From assembly GCA_018814245.1 (NCBI GenBank), contig JAHIZN010000032.1:1-7418 (forward strand): a stretch of DNA of 7,418 nt, read 5' to 3'. This document shows positions 1 through 6,396 of this stretch, piece after piece (position 1 is the first letter of the stretch; every line of letters starts with the position of its first letter). The translations under genes and the position numbers were made by a program. Source of the stretch: a bacterium (GTDB lineage Bacteria; UBA9089; CG2-30-40-21). The notes under the pieces were generated by a model, which saw only the letters and a list, made by a program, of their open reading frames with translations, searched no databases and was not told the DNA's origin.

Positions 1-217
1 GGTCTGACAGGGCGACACCTGTCAGCGTGCCTGCCTGAGTGATACTGCTCGTCACTCAGGCAGACTGTTACGGAACTGATAAATAGCGGCAATGCCATAC
101 TACATATGGTGCTCGCCGATGAAATTATCGCAACATGCTATATGCTTCCTGTGTCGAATTCTTATTCCGTAACAGCCTGTCGAGGAATTACCTCTCGCTG
201 ACTATTCGACTACAATA
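1..217. repeat. Gene-free region of dense nested inverted repeats downstream of atpD
   Basis: No credible gene is seen here, but the DNA is highly structured. Visible pairings are 4-11 with 18-25 (8 bp), 31-42 with 52-63 (12 bp perfect, 9-base loop), 65-75 with 165-175 (11 bp perfect, enclosing about 90 bases), 95-99 with 105-109, 117-120 with 127-130, 153-159 with 204-210 (7 bp) and 182-185 with 191-194. The arms at 31-63 are GC-rich and strong, but no T-run follows on the minus strand, so this does not look like a simple intrinsic terminator for atpD. It could be a composite repeat, the end of a mobile element, or a structured RNA. It occupies the place where atpC normally follows atpD. The pairings are seen directly; any function is unknown. 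Confidence 0.6.
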
Positions 218-1615
218 CTACCCAAGCTCTTCTGCCTTTTCCAAAACATCCTGTATTCCGCCAACCATATAAAATGCCTGTTCAGGAACATCATCATATT
301 TGCCTTCGCATATATCCCTGAACCCCTTGATAGTCTCTGAGAGTTTGACATATTTACCCGGTGTACCGGTAAATGTCTCTGCCACAAAGAAGGGTTGGGA
401 TAAAAACTTCTGAATCTTTCTTGCTCGATAGACCAGCATCTTATCCTCTTCTGCAAGCTCATCCATACCAAGGATAGCAATAATATCCTGAAGCTCTTTA
501 TATCGTTGAAGTACTTGCTGTACCTTCCGGGCTGTCTGATAATGATCTTCACCAATAATCTTTGGGTCAAGAATGCGGGATGTAGAATCCAATGGATCAA
601 TAGCAGGATATATCCCCAGTTCAGCTATTTGCCGTGAAAGAACAATGGTAGCATCTAAATGGGCAAATGTTGTTGCCGGAGCAGGGTCAGTCAAATCATC
701 TGCAGGTACATAAACAGCCTGAACAGATGTAATTGATCCCCGTTTGGTAGAGGTTATCCTTTCCTGTAATGCCCCAATATCTGTGCCAAGTGTGGATTGA
801 TACCCCACGGCAGAAGGCATTCTGCCCAGCAGGGCAGATACCTCTGAGCCTGCCTGAATAAACCTGAATATATTATCAATAAACAAAAGAACATCCTGAT
901 TTCTTTTATCCCTGAAATACTCGGCTACGGTTAAAGCTGTGAGTGCAACCCGAAACCTTGCACCAGGTGCTTCCTGCATTTGACCATAAACCAATGCTGT
1001 CTTGGCAAGAACACCGCTTTCCTTCATCTCTAACCACAGGTCATTTCCCTCTCTGGTTCTCTCACCAACCCCGCCAAATACTGACACACCGCCATGAACA
1101 GTAGCTACATTATTAATCAGTTCCATGACGAGTACGGTTTTACCCACACCAGCACCGCCAAACAATCCAACCTTGCCACCCTTAGCAAATGGAGCTAATA
1201 AATCTACTGCCTTTAACCCTGTTTCAAACATTTCTCTGACTACCTCCTGCTCTGTAAAGGCAGGTGCCGGCTTATGAATTGGTGAATATTCAGGATCCTG
1301 AATCGGTCCAAGGCTGTCTACAGGCTCTCCACATGGACCCATAACCCTGCCCAGCGTTCCCTCACCCACGGGTACGGTAATAGCTGCACCGGTATCAATA
1401 GATTCCATGCCTCGCTGCAGTCCCTCTGTATGTCCCAGAGCAATTGTTCTGACCACATTGCCGCCCAGATGTTGAGCAACCTCAACAATCAGGTCAGTCT
1501 CACCTTTTCTGGGAATCTTTATGGCATTATAGATTGCCGGAAGTTCTATTGCTCCACTAAATTCAATATCTACGATTGGTCCTAAGACCTGCTTTATACT
1601 ACCAACCAAACTCAT
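218..1615 (-). CDS. atpD: F1Fo ATP synthase subunit beta
   Basis: This is the catalytic subunit of the F1 head, which makes or hydrolyses ATP at the alpha/beta interfaces (EC 7.1.2.2 if proton-coupled). The protein is 465 residues, normal for the family. Visible landmarks are the P-loop GGAGVGKT at residues 153-160, GERTREGNDL with the catalytic Glu at about 185, the Walker B segment LLFID ending at Asp 247, the signature PAPATTFAHLDAT around 311-323, DPLDSTSR around 340-347, and a DELAEED loop at 385-391 (the family's DELSEED lever that contacts gamma). All expected catalytic residues are present. The ATG at 1613-1615 is preceded by AAGGAGG with an eight-base spacer, which fixes the start. 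It is the last ATP synthase gene on this strand in the window, about 290 bases after atpG. No atpC follows it within the window. Confidence 0.98.
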   Translation of the reverse strand: MSLVGSIKQVLGPIVDIEFSGAIELPAIYNAIKIPRKGETDLIVEVAQHLGGNVVRTIALGHTEGLQRGMESIDTGAAITVPVGEGTLGRVMGPCGEPVDSLGPIQDPEYSPIHKPAPAFTEQEVVREMFETGLKAVDLLAPFAKGGKVGLFGGAGVGKTVLVMELINNVATVHGGVSVFGGVGERTREGNDLWLEMKESGVLAKTALVYGQMQEAPGARFRVALTALTVAEYFRDKRNQDVLLFIDNIFRFIQAGSEVSALLGRMPSAVGYQSTLGTDIGALQERITSTKRGSITSVQAVYVPADDLTDPAPATTFAHLDATIVLSRQIAELGIYPAIDPLDSTSRILDPKIIGEDHYQTARKVQQVLQRYKELQDIIAILGMDELAEEDKMLVYRARKIQKFLSQPFFVAETFTGTPGKYVKLSETIKGFRDICEGKYDDVPEQAFYMVGGIQDVLEKAEELG

Positions 1616-1656
1616 TGTATGTTCCTCCTTGTAAGCGTTCAGCCTTCCAGAATCAG

Positions 1657-1860
1657 AAAATATATCCGCAGATTACGCAGATTTTACAGATTAAAGAACA
1701 ATTGTAATAGTTCACCGCAGAGGCGCAAAGACGCAGAGAATAAATCAAGTTACAAAGCACAGAGGAGACATACTACAGATTTTTCCTCTTCGGCTTTCTG
1801 TGTTCTAATTTCTGTTATTTGATTAATTTCCCTACTCAGCGTCTCTGCGGTTAGCTGAAC
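1657..1860. repeat. Repeat-filled spacer between atpG and atpD
   Basis: The atpG-atpD gap is about 290 bases and holds no convincing gene. At about 1665-1695 there is a run of imperfect repeats of the unit GCAGATTACGCAGATT. At 1714-1726 the core ACCGCAGAGGCGC recurs inverted, with one mismatch, at 1839-1851, and similar GTTCA and CAGATT words lie outside both arms. Between them lies a CACAGAGG...CCTCT...CTGTG imperfect hairpin. The arms belong to the same sequence family as the element between atpH and atpA. This is most simply a decayed or divergent miniature inverted-repeat element. The short reading frames across it on both strands look like chance. Confidence 0.65.
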
Positions 1861-1875
1861 TTTTACGAACAATCT

Positions 1876-1911
1876 GATAGTAGAGACGCAATATCTTGCG
1901 TCTCTACTATC
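1876..1911. repeat. Palindromic repeat overlapping the atpG stop codon
   Basis: The arms at 1876-1891 and 1896-1911 are perfectly complementary over 16 bp around a four-base centre. The core is GTAGAGACGCAA...TTGCGTCTCTAC. The atpG stop codon (TAG, 1907-1909) lies inside the right arm. The same palindrome family appears upstream of atpG at 2846-2873. On the RNA it would form a stable hairpin at the very end of the gamma reading frame. No T-run follows on the minus strand, so transcript stabilisation is as likely as termination. Confidence 0.85.
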
Positions 1912-2776
1912 CCAATGCCTCTGATGCACCGACAATCTCTGTTATTTCCTTTGTAATCCCAGCCTGTCTTGCCCGATTATAGCTTAGAGACAAAGCATTT
2001 ATCATCTCACCCGCACTCTTTGTTGCTGACTCCATAGCCACCATTCGGGCTGAATGTTCGGCTGCTGCTGATTCCAATAATATCCTCTGTATCTGGATAG
2101 CAATGCCTTTAGCCATAAGCTGTTCTATAACAATATTAACAGATGGTTCATAGAGATAATCCGTAATAAACTTGTTTGGATGCACCGCCCCCGGCAATGA
2201 TACAGCCGCAGGCTCAATTGGAATAAATTGTTTTATTATCGGACATTGTTGGAAGACAGACTTAAACTCATTATACGAAACATATATTCTGTCAAACCTA
2301 TGGCTCAGGTATAGCTCAATAATCTCTTCAGCTATTTGCTGACATTCACCATAGGTTATCTTATCAGGGAAGGAATAATTTGATACCATTTCCCAATTCA
2401 TATTCTTAAAATACAACGATCCCTTTTGACCAATGCAGATAAGGCTCGTTGGTATGGTTTGCTGCATTAGAAAGTTAAGGGTATTTTTGGTAACATTCGC
2501 ATTAAATCCGCCGCACAATCCCCTTTGCGAGGTAACCATAATCACCAATTGCCTGTTAACCTCTCTTGGTGTAAGCAATGGATGGGTATCTTTTTCTGCC
2601 CGCATAGCAACACTTGCCATAATCTGCTCCATGGATCCGGCATATGGCCTTGCAGAACGAATTGCTATCTCCGCCTTTTTCATCTTAGCCGCAGACACCA
2701 ACATCATAGCTCTGGTTATCTGCCTGATGTTCTTAATTGATCTAATCTTTCGTTTAACACTACCAACACTTAGCAT
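1907..2776 (-). CDS. atpG: F1Fo ATP synthase subunit gamma
   Basis: Gamma is the central rotor stalk of F1, whose N- and C-terminal helices form the coiled coil inside the alpha/beta ring. The 289-residue protein shows the usual N-terminal helix (VKRKIRSIKNIRQITRAM, residues 7-24), the conserved TSQRGLCGGFNANV segment at 82-95, and the C-terminal helix signature RARQAGITKEITEIV at about 268-282. I see no chloroplast-type redox insert. A start 81 bases further upstream is open, but the ATG at 2774-2776 gives the family's normal N-terminus and has GGAG nine bases before it; the longer version would begin in repeat DNA. The gene is separated from atpA by the PIN module and from atpD by repeats. 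Its stop codon lies within a palindrome whose sister copy lies upstream of the gene. Confidence 0.97.
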   Translation of the reverse strand: MLSVGSVKRKIRSIKNIRQITRAMMLVSAAKMKKAEIAIRSARPYAGSMEQIMASVAMRAEKDTHPLLTPREVNRQLVIMVTSQRGLCGGFNANVTKNTLNFLMQQTIPTSLICIGQKGSLYFKNMNWEMVSNYSFPDKITYGECQQIAEEIIELYLSHRFDRIYVSYNEFKSVFQQCPIIKQFIPIEPAAVSLPGAVHPNKFITDYLYEPSVNIVIEQLMAKGIAIQIQRILLESAAAEHSARMVAMESATKSAGEMINALSLSYNRARQAGITKEITEIVGASEALG

Positions 2777-2785
2777 GGTTATTAT

Positions 2786-2961
2786 CTCCAATTTGTAACT
2801 GCTCAATAACATGTGGATTTTGTAAGCCACAAGGATTGCCATGCTGTAGAGACGCAAAATTTTGCGTCTCTACTTCCACAATCGCAACGAATTAGATTGC
2901 CTTATTATTTTCAATCTCATGGAATTGCCACAGGATATTGAGCAATTACTCCAATTTGTAA
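2786..2961. repeat. 13-bp direct repeat, one copy at the atpG ribosome binding site
   Basis: CTCCAATTTGTAA occurs at 2786-2798 and again at 2949-2961. On the minus strand the copy nearer atpG carries the GGAG of its ribosome binding site. An 8-bp inverted pair (2801-2808 with 2936-2943) lies just inside the two copies, with the 28-bp palindrome roughly central. The arrangement resembles an insertion of about 160 bp that duplicated the atpG leader, but both arms are short and chance is not excluded. Confidence 0.45.
2846..2873. repeat. Perfect 28-bp palindrome upstream of atpG
   Basis: The two 14-base halves are exactly complementary (GTAGAGACGCAAAA and its complement) with no loop. The first and last 12 bases match the palindrome at the end of atpG, so the two are members of one repeat family placed on either side of that gene. 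It lies about 70 bases upstream of the chosen atpG start, between the PIN module and atpG. A regulatory role is possible but not shown; a dispersed repeat is the simplest reading. Confidence 0.85.
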
Positions 2962-2992
2962 TATCAATTACATTTAAGCGCTAATTACGCCC

Positions 2993-3066
2993 GATTCATC
3001 GTTGTCTATTTAACGATCAATCTCACCTGCCGCTATGAATTGCAGAGGAATAGCGGTTAGGTGAGA
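2993..3066 (-). terminator. Two adjacent hairpins after the PIN module, possible weak terminator or RNA stabiliser
   Basis: Immediately downstream of the 71-residue gene on the minus strand there is a stem of 3021-3028 with 3059-3066 (8 bp) continued by 3030-3035 with 3051-3056 (6 bp), with a small bulge and a 15-base loop. It is followed by a second stem, 2993-3003 with 3012-3022 (10 of 11 bp, 8-base loop). No clean T-run follows, so factor-independent termination is doubtful. The structures mark the boundary between the PIN module and atpG. Confidence 0.35.
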
Positions 3067-3075
3067 CTTATTAGG

Positions 3076-3291
3076 CTATTGTATCCCTATTTGATTCCCA
3101 AAAACTTCATTAAAAAAAGTCTCTTTATCAAGTTTAGACTGCCATGTTTGATATCGTCTTACCGATTCCATTCTTTCCCTCGAGGGTAAAGACAGGAACC
3201 GATTTGTCTCTACTGGACCCAATTTTTCCATCAGAATGCCAATGGTTTGCTTAAATAGTTTCTCTTCGCTTATAAACTGACCCTGTTTCAT
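3076..3291 (-). CDS. Small protein paired with the PIN-domain gene, putative antitoxin
   Basis: This is a 71-residue, mostly helical, charged protein with no membrane segment. Its N-terminal half contains a helix followed by MEKLGPVETNRFLSL (residues 21-35), and its C-terminal half ends in an LDKETFFNEVF segment (54-64). This overall pattern, with a GPVE/D..RFL motif and an acidic-aromatic tail, resembles small proteins I recall next to PIN-domain genes, but I cannot name the family with certainty. The ATG at 3289-3291 overlaps the PIN stop codon in an ATGA junction and has GGGAGG seven bases upstream, so the two genes are almost certainly translated together. The partner being second in the pair reverses the usual antitoxin-first order of type II modules. 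The antitoxin role is inferred from context. Confidence 0.7.
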   Translation of the reverse strand: MKQGQFISEEKLFKQTIGILMEKLGPVETNRFLSLPSRERMESVRRYQTWQSKLDKETFFNEVFGNQIGIQ

Positions 3292-3737
3292 CTCAAATCC
3301 TCCCTAAGACAAAAATCGATTGGATTCATCGCTAATGTATTAACTTTTGATTTGGTGTATTTCTTTAACAATCTATCATCACATGTGATGAAAAAGTCAG
3401 CGGTTGCTTCAGCAAATGCTATATGGGCAGCATCTGCGACACCAAATTTGAGTAAATAAAGGTGTTCAGCCCTTTTTCTTATTCCGCTTAAATCACATTG
3501 TGGTTTAACGCCATATTTGTCTAATAAGATGACTACATCCAATCGTTCGTATACATCCTCAATATCCTCAATCTCCTTAATGTGAACAGGAGAAACTATC
3601 ATTTCATAGGTTTTGTTTTGTATGCTCTGAAGAATCAAATAGAAGGCATCTGTTTCAAGGCGTATACGCATCATGCTCTGATCATCAAAAGGACGGCACA
3701 ATGTGCAAACATCTAAATATAATTTTTTCTTTTGAAT
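3288..3737 (-). CDS. PIN-domain protein, putative toxin ribonuclease
   Basis: PIN domains are metal-dependent ribonucleases that use a cluster of acidic residues. The frame shows LYLDVCTLCRPFDDQ at the N-terminus (first acidic residue Asp 9), SPVHIKEIEDI (Glu 55), FGVADAAHIAFAEA (Asp 102) and FFITCDDRLLKK (Asp 120/121). This is the full D-E-D-D arrangement in about 149 residues. The start is a problem. The first ordinary start codon is TTG at 3699-3701, which would remove the first strand and Asp 9. The frame is open only back to a TAG at 3741-3743, and no ATG, GTG or TTG lies between. The coordinates used here assume an ATT start at 3735-3737, six bases after AGGTG. Alternatives are a shorter TTG product or a gene recently broken by nonsense mutation. 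It shares an ATGA overlap with the downstream small gene, consistent with a toxin-antitoxin-like pair. Confidence 0.75.
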   Translation of the reverse strand: MQKKKLYLDVCTLCRPFDDQSMMRIRLETDAFYLILQSIQNKTYEMIVSPVHIKEIEDIEDVYERLDVVILLDKYGVKPQCDLSGIRKRAEHLYLLKFGVADAAHIAFAEATADFFITCDDRLLKKYTKSKVNTLAMNPIDFCLREDLR

Positions 3738-3781
3738 TTTCTACACCTCTACCTTTATTTACGATTTCTTAGTCTAATGAC

Positions 3782-3815
3782 AAAAACAACCAACTCTGTC
3801 TGGTTCATTTTTTTT
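3782..3815. terminator. Weak bidirectional terminator-like hairpin between atpA and the PIN module
   Basis: The stem 3788-3792 with 3801-3805 (5 bp, 8-base loop) is flanked by an A-run on one side and a T-run of eight on the other, so either strand would carry a hairpin followed by U residues. The stem is short and AT-rich, so termination on the minus strand after atpA would be inefficient at best. The rest of 3738-3949 is AT-rich and holds no gene. At 3922-3948 there is a copy of a CTTCTGACTCTTGTATTCTG-like degenerate repeat related to one near 5578-5605. Confidence 0.25.
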
Positions 3816-3949
3816 AGGCAAAAACTTCACTCAGCCGTTCTTTTCTTTTTTTCTGATTTACCCTATTGTAAATTCTACAATCAAGGTCTATCCACAGCTC
3901 TTCCCTTTCTATATCTTCTTCCTTCTGACTCTTGTATTCTGTATTCACC

Positions 3950-5491
3950 TTACCCCAATATTGACCCTTGTTTCTTCTCCCGTATCTCAGGGAAAACATT
4001 TCCCTTAAAGTCCTGCAAGCATGACTTCAGGTTTGCATCAATAATAGCAGTAATCTCTTTTTGTTCAGCAATTTGTTGCTGAACTGCCGGATGTTTTTGC
4101 TCCATAAATTTCAGGAACTCTTCCTCAAACGACTGGCAATCAGAGACCTGAATATCATCCAAGTATCCATTTACACCGGCATAAAGAATTAGTACTTGTT
4201 TTTCAACAGGCATAGGAACATATTGTCCTTGCTTGAGGATTTCAATCATTCGTTTGCCTCGATTAAGGATATGCTGTGTAGCTGCATCCAAGTCACTGGC
4301 AAACTGAGCAAATGCTGCCATTTCACGATATTGAGCCAGCTCTAACCTTAAACGGCCAGCTACTTGTTTCATTGCCTTTATTTGAGCAGAGGAACCTACC
4401 CTTGAGACAGAAAGTCCAACATTAACAGCTGGTTTAATTCCGGCATAAAATAATTCGCTGTCAAGGTATATCTGTCCATCAGTGATAGAGATAACATTTG
4501 TAGGGATATAGGCTGAGACATCACCAGCCTGTGTTTCAATGACTGGTAAAGCGGTAAGGCTGCCCCCACCCTTTTCCTGGCTTAACTTGGCTGCCCTTTC
4601 TAATAATCTGGAATGCAGATAAAAGATGTCCCCTGGATATGCCTCTCTTCCTGGCGGTCTTCTCAAAAGCAGAGACATCTGTCGATAAGCCGTAGCATGT
4701 TTGGAAAGGTCATCATAGATGATAAGGGCATGTTTCCCTCTATCCCTGAAATACTCACCCATGGCACAACCTGCATATGGTGCAATATATTGGAGTGATG
4801 CAGGGTCACTGGCTGTGGCTGAAACAATGGTCACAAAATCCATACACTTATTGGCTTCTAATATCTTAACTGCATGAGCCACGGTTGATTGCTTTTGTCC
4901 AATAGCTACATAGATACAATAAACATCTTTACCCTTTTGGTTAAGAATAGTATCTATCAATATTGCTGTTTTGCCGAGCTGTCTATCGCTGATGACCAAC
5001 TCTCTTTGTCCTCGTCCAACAGGAATCATGGCATCTATAGCCTTTATTCCTGTCTGAATCGGTTCCCTGACCGGCATACGATCTACTATCCCTGGAGCCC
5101 TGTTTTCTATAGGGTTAAACACATCAGCATGGATTGCTCCCTTACCATCAATAGGCTGTCCAAGGGCATTCACCACTCTGCCCAGCATACATTCCCCTGC
5201 TGGAACCTCAACTACTCTGCCGGTTAATTTAGCGGTATCCCCTTCCTTTATCTCCACATCCGAGCCCATGACCACTGCTGAAACAGTCTCTTCCTCTAAG
5301 TTCAATACCATGCCGCAAATACCGCTTGAAAACTCAATCAATTCGCCTGCCATAGCATTTTCAAGCCCATAAATTCTGGCAACATTATCACCAATTTGGA
5401 CAACCGTACCAACCTCTGTCACATTAAGCTCTTTTTTGTATCTTTGAATCTCGTCCTTTATAACCGAACTTATTTCTTCTGGCTTAATCAT
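3950..5491 (-). CDS. atpA: F1Fo ATP synthase subunit alpha
   Basis: Alpha is the non-catalytic, nucleotide-binding partner of beta in the F1 hexamer and supplies the arginine finger to the catalytic site. The 513-residue length is normal. Landmarks are the N-terminal beta-barrel, RAPGIVDRMPVREPIQTGIKAID around 131-153, a P-loop region SDRQLGKT at 168-175, YDDLSKHATAYRQ around 259-271, RRPPGREAYPGD around 277-288, and SVSRVGSSAQ with the arginine finger at about 364. The P-loop is unusual: the family form is GDRQTGKT, so the first Gly is Ser and the Thr before GKT is Leu, although Lys and the final Thr are kept. The ATG at 5489-5491 has AGGAGG seven bases before it. About 290 bases of repeat DNA separate it from atpH, and the PIN module follows about 210 bases downstream. 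Confidence 0.98.
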   Translation of the reverse strand: MIKPEEISSVIKDEIQRYKKELNVTEVGTVVQIGDNVARIYGLENAMAGELIEFSSGICGMVLNLEEETVSAVVMGSDVEIKEGDTAKLTGRVVEVPAGECMLGRVVNALGQPIDGKGAIHADVFNPIENRAPGIVDRMPVREPIQTGIKAIDAMIPVGRGQRELVISDRQLGKTAILIDTILNQKGKDVYCIYVAIGQKQSTVAHAVKILEANKCMDFVTIVSATASDPASLQYIAPYAGCAMGEYFRDRGKHALIIYDDLSKHATAYRQMSLLLRRPPGREAYPGDIFYLHSRLLERAAKLSQEKGGGSLTALPVIETQAGDVSAYIPTNVISITDGQIYLDSELFYAGIKPAVNVGLSVSRVGSSAQIKAMKQVAGRLRLELAQYREMAAFAQFASDLDAATQHILNRGKRMIEILKQGQYVPMPVEKQVLILYAGVNGYLDDIQVSDCQSFEEEFLKFMEQKHPAVQQQIAEQKEITAIIDANLKSCLQDFKGNVFPEIREKKQGSILG

Positions 5492-5513
5492 TTTTTTCCT
5501 CCTAATAGAACTG

Positions 5514-5772
5514 TTTACCGCAGAGACGCAGAGACACAGAGAAAAAAATACTTAAATAAAGGTAACTATTCAGGCATACAGAATTCAGAAGTTAGAATAT
5601 AGAATGAAGACGGCGACCACAAGAGGAGAGCACCTCTGGCAGGTCGCAGCTACAAGTTTCCCACGAATAGCTGTAGCTGCAGGGCTTGTCCCTGCCATAA
5701 TCATTCCTATGCCTGAATAGTTACAAATAAAGAGTATGAAAATTCTCTGTGTCTCTGCGTCTCTGTGGTAAA
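5514..5772. repeat. Composite nested inverted-repeat element (MITE-like) between atpH and atpA
   Basis: Terminal arms of 30 bases at 5514-5543 and 5743-5772 are inverted copies with one mismatch (core ACCGCAGAGACGCAGAGACA). A second, inner pair of perfect 17-base arms lies at 5562-5578 and 5708-5724 (core GTAACTATTCAGGCATA). Inside are three more stems: 5613-5618 with 5642-5647 enclosing 5622-5626 with 5633-5637; 5647-5653 with 5673-5679; and 5679-5684 with 5690-5695 (GCAGGG-CTTGT-CCCTGC). No credible reading frame is present. The element lies wholly between the two genes, leaving both intact and the atpA ribosome binding site just outside its end. It looks like one miniature element inserted in another, or a modular repeat. 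Confidence 0.85.
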
Positions 5773-5785
5773 GCTACCCTCATAT

Positions 5786-6337
5786 CTAAACCTGCGTATT
5801 CTTTACCATCTCAGCCTTCAATCTATCCAATCGCCCACGGACACTTCCATCAATAACCTTATCCTTTAGCCTGATTATTAAACCCCCAATTATCTCTGGC
5901 TCTATCTGTATCTTCAGTTTTATCACAGAAGAGAGCATCTGTGATAACTTATTCTTTATTGCGTCCTGCTGAGCCGTGTTAAGCGGCATGGCAGAGGTTA
6001 CGATAGCTGTGGTTATATTATTCTGTTTATCTGACATTTGCAGATAAGATGTAACTATTTCCTGAATCATATCTATTCTCTTCCGTCTTTCTAAGACCAT
6101 TAAGAATTCATGGGTTGGTCTGGAAATGGAACAGGCTATAAGTATTTTCCACACAAGTTCTTTCTTTTGAACGATTGTTATTCCTGGATGACGGATTAAT
6201 CTGAAAAAATCAGGATTCATGCTTAAGACATCTGACACTATTATCAGTTCTTGTCCATATTTATCTATTTGTTCATCCTCTTTGGCAATATCAAAGAATG
6301 CCTGAGCATATCTTGCCGCAACAGAATTTTGCAACAT
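5786..6337 (-). CDS. atpH: F1Fo ATP synthase subunit delta (OSCP family)
   Basis: Delta sits on top of F1 and joins it to the b-subunit stalk. The 183-residue protein fits the family length. The N-terminal helical domain begins with VAARYAQAFFDIAKE (residues 6-20), and the C-terminal region carries the hallmark GGLIIRLKDKVIDGS at about 151-165 followed by a helix ending RLDRLKAEM. In the hallmark the Gly usually preceding Asp (RxGD) is replaced by Lys, a minor variation. The ATG at 6335-6337 has GAGGAG about seven bases upstream. It follows atpF by 53 bases, in which lies a palindromic hairpin, and is separated from atpA by the nested inverted-repeat element. Confidence 0.96.
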   Translation of the reverse strand: MLQNSVAARYAQAFFDIAKEDEQIDKYGQELIIVSDVLSMNPDFFRLIRHPGITIVQKKELVWKILIACSISRPTHEFLMVLERRKRIDMIQEIVTSYLQMSDKQNNITTAIVTSAMPLNTAQQDAIKNKLSQMLSSVIKLKIQIEPEIIGGLIIRLKDKVIDGSVRGRLDRLKAEMVKNTQV

Positions 6338-6362
6338 AATTATCTCCTCTTATTTTAAAGAA

Positions 6363-6396
6363 GTCTGACCAGTCAGACTGGTCAGACTGGTCAGAC
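6363..6396. repeat. Palindromic repeat overlapping the atpF stop codon
   Basis: The left arm GTCTGACCAGTC (6363-6374) is complementary over 12 bp to two overlapping right arms, 6376-6387 and 6385-6396, because the 9-mer AGACTGGTC is tandemly repeated from 6375. The RNA could therefore fold in two alternative ways, with a one-base or a ten-base loop; the latter is sterically preferred. The atpF stop codon (TGA, 6391-6393) lies inside the outer right arm. The hairpin sits 26 bases before the atpH start on the transcript, so it could influence atpH translation or transcript processing; this is inference. Confidence 0.8.

Noticed and set aside
31..63. Intrinsic terminator for the atp operon
   Set aside because: The stem is strong, but no U-run follows it on the minus strand.
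202..600. Frame antiparallel or out of phase with atpD
   Set aside because: It lies within the strongly conserved atpD gene on the same strand in another frame and is a shadow.
1657..1911. CRISPR array
   Set aside because: The repeats are inverted and irregularly spaced, without regular direct repeats and unique spacers.
1619..1935. Short reading frames on both strands in the atpG-atpD spacer
   Set aside because: They read through repeat arms and palindromes, have no ribosome binding site of note and encode no recognisable protein.
2777..2857. Upstream extension of atpG by 27 codons
   Set aside because: The added residues do not match the gamma family N-terminus and begin in repeat DNA, while the internal ATG has a good ribosome binding site.
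3732..4082. Plus-strand 116-codon frame over the end of atpA
   Set aside because: It overlaps the conserved atpA coding end, is rich in residues expected from reading AT-rich antisense DNA, and has no family resemblance.
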